12,844 nucleotides of DNA from Pseudomonadota bacterium (lineage in GTDB: Bacteria; Pseudomonadota; Alphaproteobacteria; Rhizobiales; Beijerinckiaceae), in assembly GCA_023423995.1 (NCBI GenBank), contig JAFAEL010000185.1:1-12844 (forward strand). Reading direction: 5' to 3'. Numbering within the stretch: position 1 is the stretch's first letter; the number at the start of each line of letters is the position of its first letter. The notes under the pieces were generated by a model. The model was not told the DNA's origin. It did not search any database and was given only the letters and a program-made list of their open reading frames with translations. Made by a program: the position numbers and the translations under genes. Of this stretch, positions 1 through 6,597 are shown in pieces.

Positions 1-576
1 GGCGTTGTGCGGCGGGATCGAGGTCGCCATGCCGACCGCGATGCCCTGCGCACCGTTCGCGAGCAGGTTGGGGAAGGCGGCCGGGAGCACGGAGGGCTCC
101 TCGGTGGTGCCGTCGTAGTTGGGCCGGAAGTCGATCGCGTCCTCGTCGATGCCTTCCAGCAGCCGGCGCGCGACATCCGTCATGCGCGCCTCGGTGTACC
201 GGTAGGCCGCAGCGCTATCGCCGTCGATGTTGCCGAAATTGCCCTGGCCGTCGACGAGCGGGTAGCGGGAGGAGAAGTCCTGCGCGAGCCGGACCAGAGC
301 GTCGTAGATTGCCTGGTCGCCATGCGGATGGAACGAGCCCATCACGTCGCCGACGATCTTCGCGCATTTCTTGAACGGCCCGCCCGGGTTCAGCCGCAGC
401 AGGTTCATGCCGTGCAGGATCCGGCGATGGACCGGTTTCAGCCCGTCGCGCGCATCGGGCAGCGCACGGTGCATGATGGTCGAGAGCGCATAGGCGAGAT
501 AGCGCTCCTCGAGCGCATCGCGCAGATTGACGATCTCGACGCCGTCATTATCCGGCGGGTCGACGGGTTTGTTCAT
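1..576 (-). CDS. parC: DNA topoisomerase IV subunit A, N-terminal part (partial, cut by window start)
   Basis: This is the first 192 codons of ParC, the DNA-breaking subunit that with ParE unlinks daughter chromosomes. The reading frame runs from an ATG at 576 to the window edge; the full protein is usually about 750 residues. Seen in the translation: the GyrA/ParC N-terminal block with DGLKPVHRR (residues 44-52), the FHPHGD quinolone-resistance region (82-87) and the catalytic tyrosine in AYRYTEAR (Tyr127, after Arg126). The residue after HPHGD, which corresponds to E. coli ParC Ser80, is Gln88, and the Glu84 equivalent is Asp92. The GKY-type loop of E. coli is GSF here. ParC rather than GyrA is chosen from the YRYTEARM context and the adjacency to recO. 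It starts 8 nt after the recO stop, so the two are probably one transcript. Family certain; ParC versus GyrA nearly so. Confidence 0.93.
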   Translation of the reverse strand, partial: MNKPVDPPDNDGVEIVNLRDALEERYLAYALSTIMHRALPDARDGLKPVHRRILHGMNLLRLNPGGPFKKCAKIVGDVMGSFHPHGDQAIYDALVRLAQDFSSRYPLVDGQGNFGNIDGDSAAAYRYTEARMTDVARRLLEGIDEDAIDFRPNYDGTTEEPSVLPAAFPNLLANGAQGIAVGMATSIPPHNA

Positions 577-584
577 GCTCTGTC

Positions 585-1367
585 TCAGACCGAATCAGTA
601 CGCAGGTCGGAGGCGACCATACCCGATCCGGGTTTGTTCTGGGTTGCGAGCGCAGCTTGCGCGACAAATCGCGCCCGCTCGTCCGGCGCGGTACGCCCCT
701 GGGGGCTCCACACATGGGCATCCAGGAAGAAGGAGGTCAGGCGGAACCCGGCCGCGATCTCGGCCTCGTCGGGATGCGGGAGTTCCGCCTCTCCGCGCAA
801 GAAGCCGGGCAATGGCAGCAGGCGGTCACGGTAGGGCGCGCCGGCGGCGCGGCTCACGGCCCGCCCGCTTTTCGGCGAGACATAGGCGAGATCGTCCGCC
901 TGGCCGGTCGCTGCGCAGGTCGCGAGGTCCAGCCCGTAGCCGAGCTCGGCGAGCAGCATCAGCTCGAAGCGGATGAACAGCGCCGGCGCGAGGCTCGCCT
1001 CGTCGAGGTGGTCGAGGAGAAAGAGCGCTGCCGCATAGAGGCCCGGATGCGGGTCCCGCTCGGGCAGGAGCCGCAGATGCAGCGCGAGCGTGCCGACGCC
1101 ATAGAGCGCCATCGGCGAATTGAGGAGCCGGGCGGAGCGCAGCGTCTCTGCCTCGACCGAGTAGTGCCCGATATGCTCGTCGAGACGCGCCCGCCAAGTA
1201 GCGGCGACGGTGTTTCCCGCCTGGAGCACCGGCGCCATCCGCCGCGAGCGCCCGCCATGGACAAGGCCCGCATGGCGGCCGTGCTCGCGCGTCATCAACT
1301 CCAGGATGACGCTCGATTCGCCATGGCTGCGGGCGCCCAGCACGATGCCCTCGTCAGACCAGTGCAC
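585..1367 (-). CDS. recO: DNA repair protein RecO
   Basis: RecO works with RecR (and RecF) to load RecA on single-stranded DNA at gaps, displacing SSB. The 260-residue length is normal for the family. The N-terminus [18 protein letters not shown] is the typical opening of the RecO OB-fold, which occupies roughly residues 1-80. The C-terminal block has [16 protein letters not shown] and [13 protein letters not shown], all characteristic of RecO. Only one cysteine is left in the region where some RecO proteins have a four-cysteine zinc site, so no zinc finger is expected. The start is GTG at 1367: no in-frame ATG precedes it, and AGGAGG at 1378-1383 lies 10 nt upstream. parC follows after 8 nt, suggesting co-transcription. 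The divergent NicX-like gene starts 80 nt away. Confidence 0.93.
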   Translation of the reverse strand: MHWSDEGIVLGARSHGESSVILELMTREHGRHAGLVHGGRSRRMAPVLQAGNTVAATWRARLDEHIGHYSVEAETLRSARLLNSPMALYGVGTLALHLRLLPERDPHPGLYAAALFLLDHLDEASLAPALFIRFELMLLAELGYGLDLATCAATGQADDLAYVSPKSGRAVSRAAGAPYRDRLLPLPGFLRGEAELPHPDEAEIAAGFRLTSFFLDAHVWSPQGRTAPDERARFVAQAALATQNKPGSGMVASDLRTDSV

Positions 1368-1377
1368 GGCCCGACAT

Positions 1378-1383
1378 CCTCCT
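1378..1383 (-). promoter_or_regulatory. Shine-Dalgarno of recO, deciding a GTG start
   Basis: The plus-strand cctcct reads AGGAGG on the minus strand, 10 nt before the GTG at 1367. An ATG at 1377-1375 directly follows it but is out of frame with recO and has no spacing, so the GTG is the better start. Confidence 0.6.
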
Positions 1384-1447
1384 TAGCTCGCGAGACAGGC
1401 TTCGTGCCGCCTGTTAGCAGAAACCGACCCAACTTGAGAGCCGAGCC

Positions 1448-2494
1448 ATGCTGTCCGACCGCATCGAGAACAAGTGGATCGAGGCGTTCTGCGAGCTCTT
1501 CCTCCGCTGCCGCGTGGGGCAAGGCGACGCGGTCGCGATCCTGTCGGAGACGGGCTCCCGGCAGCTCAACGTCCACCTGGCCGAACTCGCTCTGCTGCGG
1601 CTCGGGGCGAAGCCTTTCCACCTCGTGCTGCCCACCGCCCGCAACCCGCACCCTGTCCCGGTCCGCTCCACCGGGGCCAGCGAGGCGATCGGCGGCTCGC
1701 GACCGGTGATCGAAGCCTGCAAGGCCGCCGGGTTCGTGGTCGACCTGACCCTCGAGGGATTGATGCACGCGCCCGAGACGGCCGAGATCCTGAGATCCGG
1801 CGCCCGCATCCAGGTGATCTCCAACGAGCATCCGGAGGCGCTGGAGCGCTTTCGCCCGGACGATACGCTGGAAACGCGCGTTCGGGCTGCCGCGAAGCGG
1901 CTCCGGTCCGCGAAGGTCATGCGCGTCACCTCCCCGGCCGGTAGCGATCTCACGGCCCGCATGGAAGGCGCCGCGACCGTGGGGGTATGGGGCTGGACGG
2001 ACCGGCCCGGCACCCTCGCCCATTGGCCGGGCGGCATCGTCGTCTCCTTCCCGAAGAGCGGGAGCGTCGACGGCACGCTGGTACTCGCCCCGGGCGACAT
2101 GAACCTGACCTTCAAGCGCTACATCGAGAGCCCCATCCGCCTCACGCTCGAGGCGGATTACGTCACCGCGATCGAGGGGACGGGTCCGGACGCGATGATG
2201 ATGCGCCGCTACCTGGGGGCCTGGGGCGACCGCGAGGCCTATGCCGTCAGCCATGTCGGCTTCGGGCTGAACGAGAACGCCCGCTACGAGGCGCTCGCCA
2301 TGTACGACGGCCGGGACACGAACGGGACGGAACTGCGCGCCGTGGCCGGCAACTTCCTGTTCTCGACCGGCGCCAACGAGTTCGCGGGCAGGCACACGGC
2401 CGGACATTTCGACCTGCCCATGATGGGCACCACGATCGAGCTCGACGGCGAGGCCGTCATCCGGGACGGGATCGTCCAAGAGGTCTTCGGCTAA
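1448..2494 (+). CDS. NicX-like 2,5-dihydroxypyridine 5,6-dioxygenase family protein (non-haem iron)
   Basis: This 348-residue protein resembles Pseudomonas putida NicX, which opens the ring of 2,5-dihydroxypyridine to N-formylmaleamate in aerobic nicotinate degradation. The fold is related to M29 aminopeptidases, so automated annotation may say leucyl aminopeptidase. Seen here: LMHAPE (residues 105-110), AGSD (164-167), HWPGG (192-196), DGTLVLAPGD (208-217), VSHVGFGL (267-274), GNFLFSTGAN (301-310) and HFDLP (320-324). The NicX iron ligands, recalled as His265, His318 and Asp320, line up with His269, His320 and Asp322. The start at 1448 gives NicX-like length; its ribosome site is weak (GAGAG). 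It stands alone on the plus strand, divergent from recO and convergent with a diguanylate cyclase. A MarR gene and an enamidase-like gene lie within 5 kb. Family membership is firm; the substrate could be another hydroxylated N-heterocycle. Confidence 0.8.
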   Translation: MLSDRIENKWIEAFCELFLRCRVGQGDAVAILSETGSRQLNVHLAELALLRLGAKPFHLVLPTARNPHPVPVRSTGASEAIGGSRPVIEACKAAGFVVDLTLEGLMHAPETAEILRSGARIQVISNEHPEALERFRPDDTLETRVRAAAKRLRSAKVMRVTSPAGSDLTARMEGAATVGVWGWTDRPGTLAHWPGGIVVSFPKSGSVDGTLVLAPGDMNLTFKRYIESPIRLTLEADYVTAIEGTGPDAMMMRRYLGAWGDREAYAVSHVGFGLNENARYEALAMYDGRDTNGTELRAVAGNFLFSTGANEFAGRHTAGHFDLPMMGTTIELDGEAVIRDGIVQEVFG

Positions 2495-2537
2495 GGTCAC
2501 CCGCAAGGCTCAGGTCGAAGCGCGGCTCCTCTGACCC

Positions 2538-3755
2538 TCAGGCCGCTGGACGGATCCTCGCGGCGCGCTCCGCCTGCAGGCGCAGGTTCGACATCACGCT
2601 CTCTCCCGTCGCGACGGCCGAGCGCGACTTGCCGCGGGACTTCGCCTCGTAGAGGGCCGCGTCCGCCGCCGCCATCAGACCGTCGAAGTCGGAGGCATGC
2701 TCGGGCGCAAAGGCGATCCCGACGCTCACGCCGACGCGGGCCGTGTGCCCGTCGTCGAGGCGATAAGGACGTCCCCCGATCTCGGCGATCAGCCGATCCC
2801 CCAGCTTCAGGACGGCCATGCGGTCTTGCCCGTCCGCGATGACCACGAACTCGTCCCCACCAAGTCGCGCGGCCGTGTCGGCCGTATCGAGCACGCCGCT
2901 GAGCCGATCGGCCACGAGACAGAGAAGCCGGTCTCCGGCGAGGTGCCCGAAGCTGTCGTTCACGCTCTTGAACCCATCCAGGTCGAGATAGAGCAACGCC
3001 AGTGGCCGGGGCGTCGCCCCGTCGCCCATACCCCGGTCCTCGAGGATGCGCGCGAGCCCCGCCCGGTTTGCGAGGCCCGTGAGATCGTCGTGCCGGGCGC
3101 GACGGTCATTGTCCCGCTCCGCCTTCATGGTGGTGACGAGCAGACGGTTCAGCTTCCAGGAAGCGACGCCCATGCTGGCGAGATAGAACGGGATCTGGAA
3201 GAGGGTCACGAGGAGGATCGGCTCGCCGGCCACGAGGGCGGCCAGGCAGCACGGCCCGAGGCTCAGGAAGATCATGGCGCAGGCGAGCCGCGGCGCGCCG
3301 AAATTGCGGAAGCAGATCCCGCCCACCATGGCGGCCGCCGACAGGCACGCGAGCGTCGCCACGACCCAATCGCCGCTCACGATGGAGATGAACGTGCCAT
3401 AGCCCACGCTGGCCGCCCAAAGCAGTGCGAGCGCCATGTACCAATCCGTATAGGTCCGGCGGCCCTCCCGGGCGGCTCGCTTCGCGTGAACCAGGATCGC
3501 AAGGCGGGCGGCGCAGATCGCCAGTTCGAGGACGAGCCAGACGAGGAACGGCGGGTGCGGCTGGCGCACCGCGCACAGGATGGCGACGAGAATTGTGTTG
3601 ATGACGCCGCCCGCGAAGATCGGCAGCGTGCCGTACAGGCTGCCGATCAGCGCGACCCGGATGTCCACGGGCACATCCCGGCCCGCATGAGCGAGCCAAG
3701 CGGTCAGACGCCAGCGCGGCAGGCTGTATCCCTGAGCGCCGTCGTCAATCGCCAT
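2538..3755 (-). CDS. Membrane-anchored diguanylate cyclase (GGDEF)
   Basis: This 405-residue protein makes the second messenger cyclic di-GMP from two GTP. About six hydrophobic segments fill residues 33-200 (roughly 35-61, 69-90, 104-126, 130-150, 157-177 and 178-198), forming a membrane sensor half I cannot assign to a named domain. A short linker leads to the GGDEF domain (about 218-385): DDLTGLANR (223-231), DLDGFKSVNDSFGH (258-271), GGDEF (299-303) and VGVSVGIA (341-348). The active-site motif is intact, so the enzyme is probably active. The RxxD inhibitory site, six residues before GGDEF in other cyclases, reads DTAD here, so the key arginine is missing and classical product inhibition is unlikely. 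There is no EAL domain. The start at 3755 has GAGAGG 5 nt upstream (3761-3766). It lies 145 nt downstream of the enamidase-like gene on the same strand. Confidence 0.92.
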   Translation of the reverse strand: MAIDDGAQGYSLPRWRLTAWLAHAGRDVPVDIRVALIGSLYGTLPIFAGGVINTILVAILCAVRQPHPPFLVWLVLELAICAARLAILVHAKRAAREGRRTYTDWYMALALLWAASVGYGTFISIVSGDWVVATLACLSAAAMVGGICFRNFGAPRLACAMIFLSLGPCCLAALVAGEPILLVTLFQIPFYLASMGVASWKLNRLLVTTMKAERDNDRRARHDDLTGLANRAGLARILEDRGMGDGATPRPLALLYLDLDGFKSVNDSFGHLAGDRLLCLVADRLSGVLDTADTAARLGGDEFVVIADGQDRMAVLKLGDRLIAEIGGRPYRLDDGHTARVGVSVGIAFAPEHASDFDGLMAAADAALYEAKSRGKSRSAVATGESVMSNLRLQAERAARIRPAA

Positions 3756-3900
3756 ACCGTCCTCTCGATAGCGCTCCGAGAGGAGGCCTGTGTGCCCTGC
3801 TTATTGTCCCCGGAAGGTCACCGCTCCCTTAAGATGACATGGCGGGATCTCGGATTTTTGAGCAGGTCAGCCATGACGTCCGGCGGCCGAGCCGTCTTCG

Positions 3901-5100
3901 CTAATGCGCGACGATCTCCGGCACCCGGTCCGCCGGGGGGGTGTTGCGGGAGCGGCCGATGCGCGGGATGCCGTCGATCACGACCATCCCGATTCCCGGC
4001 AGATCCCCGAGTTGCACGCATTCGAGCAGGTCCTTGCCGGCCGAGTGCTGCGCCCGGTCGAGCAGCACGAAGTCGGCCGCGCGGCCGACCTCGATGATCC
4101 CGCAATCGAGCGAGCGCATGCGGGCCGTGTTGCCGGTGCCGAGGCAGAACGCGACCTCCGCCGGCAGATCGCCGAGCGAGGACAACATCGAGATCATGCG
4201 CAGGATGCCGAGCGGCTGGACGCCGGAGCCGGCCGGACCATCCGTCCCGAGGATGACGCGCTCGAGCTGGTCCATCTCGCGCGCCACGCGGAGGGTGTAG
4301 AGCGCCGCCCGCTCGTTGCCGTTGTGAACGAGCTCGAGCCCGCGCCCGCAACCCTCGCAGATGCAACGGATTTCCCGATCCGGGAGAGCGGTGTGGCCGC
4401 CATTGATGTGACCGACGACATCCGTGTCGGCCTCCAGCACCACGCTGGAATCGATCAACCCGGAGCCTGGGATCGAAGGCCCGCCCGTGTGAATGGTCGA
4501 CTGAATTCCATACTTGCGCGCCCAGGCGACCATCTTCCGCGCGGTCGGCCCGTCCTTGACGTTGCCGAGCCCCACCTCGCCCAGCAGCTTCACGCCCGCA
4601 TCGGCGAGCTCCTTGAAGTCGGCTTCCTCCATGCCGGGCTCGATCACGGGCGCGCCGGCATGGATTTTCATTCCCCCCGGCCGGAAAGCCGTGAAGCAGC
4701 GCTGGGCGTAGATCGCCATGGCCTTCACGCCCACCGGGTCGCGCGGGCGGCCGGGCGTGTGCACCTCGCCGGCCGAGATCATCGTGGTGACGCCGCCGTT
4801 CAGGGTCGAGTCGATCCAGTTCAGCTGGCTCTGACGCGGTGTCCAGTCGCCTGCGACCGGATGAACGTGGCTGTCGATCAGCCCGGGCGCGATCGGCGTG
4901 CCCTTGGCGTCGACGATCGTCGTCGCGCCCTCCTGGTCCACGTCCTTGGAGCGGCCGATCGCCGTGATGCGTCCGCCCACGGACACGATGGTATCCGCAT
5001 CGAGGATCGGGCGGGTGATGTCGCCCGAGAGCATCAGGCCGATGTTGCGGATGACGGTCTTTGGGTTCGGATCGACCGTGGTCTGGGCGTCGTGGGCCAT
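3901..5100 (-). CDS. Enamidase-like amidohydrolase (6-oxo-1,4,5,6-tetrahydronicotinate hydrolase family)
   Basis: This 399-residue metal-dependent hydrolase matches, from memory, the enamidase of Eubacterium barkeri, which opens the lactam 6-oxo-1,4,5,6-tetrahydronicotinate to 2-formylglutarate and ammonia. Shared stretches run from end to end: SGDI with LDADTI (25-38), GGVTTMISAG (102-111), GEVGLG (174-179), IHTGG (203-207), GHINGG (230-235), PLGILR (296-301) and RSRNTPPADR (383-392). Likely metal ligands are His78 and His80 (HVH), Glu175 as the bridging carboxylate in place of carbamylated lysine, His204, His231 and Asp287 (GTDGP). No signal peptide, so cytoplasmic. The ATG at 5100 has only a weak ribosome site but leaves a short leader after a TATAAT at 5120-5125. 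It is divergent from fpr-marR across a palindrome. Alternatives are a hydrolase for a related cyclic amide; dihydroorotase or hydantoinase are less likely. Confidence 0.82.
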   Translation of the reverse strand: MAHDAQTTVDPNPKTVIRNIGLMLSGDITRPILDADTIVSVGGRITAIGRSKDVDQEGATTIVDAKGTPIAPGLIDSHVHPVAGDWTPRQSQLNWIDSTLNGGVTTMISAGEVHTPGRPRDPVGVKAMAIYAQRCFTAFRPGGMKIHAGAPVIEPGMEEADFKELADAGVKLLGEVGLGNVKDGPTARKMVAWARKYGIQSTIHTGGPSIPGSGLIDSSVVLEADTDVVGHINGGHTALPDREIRCICEGCGRGLELVHNGNERAALYTLRVAREMDQLERVILGTDGPAGSGVQPLGILRMISMLSSLGDLPAEVAFCLGTGNTARMRSLDCGIIEVGRAADFVLLDRAQHSAGKDLLECVQLGDLPGIGMVVIDGIPRIGRSRNTPPADRVPEIVAH

Positions 5101-5119
5101 TGTTCACCGTCCGGATGCG

Positions 5120-5125
5120 ATTATA
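5120..5125 (-). promoter_or_regulatory. Probable -10 element of the enamidase-like gene
   Basis: The minus strand reads TATAAT, a perfect -10 hexamer that stands out in GC-rich DNA, 19 nt before the ATG. The hexamer 17 nt further upstream (TCAATA, at 5143-5148) is a poor -35, so the promoter may need an activator or be weak. The predicted leader is only about a dozen nucleotides. Confidence 0.5.
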
Positions 5126-5157
5126 AGCACCGCAGCATCACATATTGAGCGGCGGCG

Positions 5158-5177
5158 ATTGTTAGTGTACTAACAAT
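5158..5177. promoter_or_regulatory. Candidate MarR operator, 20-bp palindrome in the divergent control region
   Basis: ATTGTTAGTGTACTAACAAT is a dyad with perfect 9-bp arms (ATTGTTAGT / ACTAACAAT) around a central GT. It is AT-rich in a GC-rich background and sits between the enamidase-like gene and fpr-marR. Size and symmetry suit a MarR dimer, and the marR gene is the second gene of the rightward unit, so autoregulation plus control of the amidohydrolase is the natural reading. The dyad lies just upstream of the presumed -35 of the leftward promoter. Its right arm carries TAACAAT, which could be part of a rightward -10. Binding itself is inferred. Confidence 0.7.
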
Positions 5178-5232
5178 TTCCGTCGTGCAAAGCGGATCGC
5201 GTCGAACCTCGGCGCGTTCCGGTTGAGGATCA

Positions 5233-5248
5233 GCCGCCGGGAGGCGGC
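5233..5248 (+). other. Small GC hairpin in the fpr leader
   Basis: GCCGCC and GGCGGC form a 6-bp stem around a GGGA loop, ending 23 nt before the fpr start. The fpr start itself has no clear Shine-Dalgarno sequence. The hairpin might affect translation or be a chance GC-rich fold. Confidence 0.3.
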
Positions 5249-5271
5249 CTCGAACCCGGGTTTGCCAGCGC

Positions 5272-6045
5272 ATGAGCAACTTCAACGAGGAACGCGTGCT
5301 CAGCGTCCACCACTGGACGGACACGCTGTTCAGCTTCAAGACCACCCGCGACCCGACCTTCCGTTTCCGGAACGGCGAGTTCACGATGATCGGGATCAAG
5401 GTCGGCGAAAAGCCGCTCCTGCGCGCCTACAGCGTCGTGTCGGCGAATTACGAGGAGCACCTCGAGTTCTTCTCGATCAAGGTTCAGAACGGCCCGCTGA
5501 CGTCCAAGCTCCAGCACCTCAAGGTCGGCGATCCGATCATCGTCAGCCGGAAGCCGACCGGCACCCTTGTGCTCGACAACCTGCACCCGGGCCGAAACCT
5601 GTACCTCCTCGGTACCGGCACGGGGCTCGCGCCCTTCATGAGCATCATCAAGGACCCGGACACCTACGAGCGCTACGAGAAGGTCGTCCTCCTGCACGGC
5701 TGCCGCCAGGTCGCCGAACTCGCCTATGGCGAGACCATCACGGAGGCGCTGCCGAGCGACGAGTTCGTGGGCGATCTCGTGCGCGAGAAGCTCGTCTACT
5801 ACCCGACCGTCACGCGCGAGCCCTTCCGCAACCGCGGCCGGATCACGGATCTCATCACCTCCGGCAAGCTGTTCGAGGATACCGGCCTTGCGCCGCTCGA
5901 GCGCGAGCATGACCGGGTGATGCTCTGCGGTAGCCCGCAGATGCTCGCCGACCTGAAGGTGCTGCTCACGGAGCGGGGCTTCGAGGAAGGCAATCACGGC
6001 GAGCCCGGTGACTACGTCATCGAGAAGGCGTTCGTGGAGAAGTGA
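5272..6045 (+). CDS. fpr: Ferredoxin/flavodoxin-NADP(+) reductase (bacterial subclass II FPR)
   Basis: This 257-residue FAD enzyme moves electrons between NADPH and ferredoxin or flavodoxin in the cytoplasm. Seen: the FAD-binding RAYSVVSANYEE (residues 51-62), KPTGTLVLDNL (94-104), the NADP-binding GTGTGLAPF (114-122), LHGCR (141-145), MLCGSPQM (217-224) and a C-terminus AFVEK. That ending resembles the Azotobacter and Rhodobacter type (subclass II) rather than the E. coli type. The ATG at 5272 gives normal length but has no evident ribosome site; a leaderless or hairpin-affected start is possible. marR overlaps its stop by GTGA, so the two are translationally coupled. In many bacteria fpr is an oxidative-stress gene. 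Here its coupling to a MarR regulator and divergence from an enamidase-like gene make an electron-supply role in a catabolic pathway possible, but this is inference. Confidence 0.92.
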   Translation: MSNFNEERVLSVHHWTDTLFSFKTTRDPTFRFRNGEFTMIGIKVGEKPLLRAYSVVSANYEEHLEFFSIKVQNGPLTSKLQHLKVGDPIIVSRKPTGTLVLDNLHPGRNLYLLGTGTGLAPFMSIIKDPDTYERYEKVVLLHGCRQVAELAYGETITEALPSDEFVGDLVREKLVYYPTVTREPFRNRGRITDLITSGKLFEDTGLAPLEREHDRVMLCGSPQMLADLKVLLTERGFEEGNHGEPGDYVIEKAFVEK

Positions 6046-6482
6046 CGGACGGGGTCGACCTCCTTGCCGAGGAGCCGCTCTACCGGCTCGACGATCAGGT
6101 CGGCTTCATCCTCCGGCAGGTCCAGCAGCGGCACGCGCTGATCTTCGCCGGCGCGTTCGAGGATATGACGCCCACGCAATGGGCGGCGCTCGCGAAGCTT
6201 GCCGAGCGGCGCGAATGCTCGCAGAATCTCCTCGGTCGCCTCGTCTCGATGGACGTCGCGACCGTGAAGGGGGTCGTCGATCGGTTGATCCGGCGGGGGC
6301 TTGCCGAAACGAGCGCGGACCCGGATGATCGGCGGCGGATCGTGGTGCGGCTCACCCGAGCGGGACAGGAATTCTACGAGCGGGGCGCCGCGAAGGCCCT
6401 GCAGGTCACGGACGAGACGCTGGAGCCCTTGACCGAGCGCGAGCGCGAGCAACTGCTCGGCCTCCTGCGTCGGATGCGCTAA
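6042..6482 (+). CDS. MarR-family transcriptional regulator
   Basis: This 146-residue winged-helix dimer is a ligand- or redox-responsive regulator. The core runs from LTPTQ-like MTPTQWAALAKL (residues 42-53) through the recognition region DVATVKGVVDRLIRRGL (71-87) to the wing SADPDDRRRIVVRLT (91-105), with dimerisation helices at both ends. The wing has the family's DxRRR pattern. It starts with GTG at 6042, overlapping the fpr stop (GTGA), so it is made by translational coupling; GGAGA at 6036-6040 is too close to act as a normal ribosome site. The only cysteine is Cys59, next to helix 3, so a one-cysteine redox switch cannot be excluded. The palindrome at 5158-5177 is its probable operator. 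NicR, the nicotinate regulator of P. putida, is a MarR protein encoded beside nicX, but I cannot show orthology here. Confidence 0.9.
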   Translation: MTDGVDLLAEEPLYRLDDQVGFILRQVQQRHALIFAGAFEDMTPTQWAALAKLAERRECSQNLLGRLVSMDVATVKGVVDRLIRRGLAETSADPDDRRRIVVRLTRAGQEFYERGAAKALQVTDETLEPLTEREREQLLGLLRRMR

Positions 6483-6507
6483 ACGGCTGCGACAAGCGCG
6501 CCGCGAG

Positions 6508-6527
6508 GCGGCGAGTTGTTTCGCCGC
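6508..6527 (+). terminator. Possible stem-loop terminator after marR
   Basis: GCGGCGA and TCGCCGC form a 7-bp stem around GTTGTT, starting 25 nt after the marR stop. There is no T-tract after it, so intrinsic termination is doubtful. The remainder of 6483-6597 holds only the ribosome site of the next gene (GGAGAA at 6585-6590). Confidence 0.3.
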
Positions 6528-6597
6528 GAGTTCCGGCTAAGGGAACAGTTACGCACCGCGCCCTGACCGGGCCGCAGATGCCCCGGAGAAATATCGG

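Noticed and set aside
1448..2494. M29 leucyl aminopeptidase as the function of the NicX-like gene
   Set aside because: The His-His-Asp triad and GNFLFSTG region fit the dioxygenase branch of this fold better.
1295..2506. A 403-codon minus-strand frame across the NicX-like gene
   Set aside because: The translation has no recognisable motif, and the opposite strand encodes a protein with conserved NicX blocks throughout.
2495..2537. Terminator in the 43-nt convergent gap after the NicX-like gene
   Set aside because: Only a 5-bp GGTCA/TGACC pairing with a long loop is seen, too weak to call.
3818..3874. An 18-residue minus-strand mini-ORF (MADLLKNPRSRHVILRER) between the amidohydrolase and cyclase genes
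   Set aside because: It has no ribosome site and no family; too short to support. The rest of the 145-nt gap shows no clear terminator or promoter.
2697..4097. A 466-codon plus-strand frame opposite the diguanylate cyclase
   Set aside because: It is low in hydrophobic structure, rich in His/Arg/Glu and runs across a gene boundary, as expected of an antisense shadow in GC-rich DNA.
3818..5107. A 429-codon open frame overlapping the enamidase-like gene on the same strand
   Set aside because: It is a frame-shifted shadow: Arg/Gly/Pro-rich with no domain, while the other frame encodes a clear amidohydrolase.
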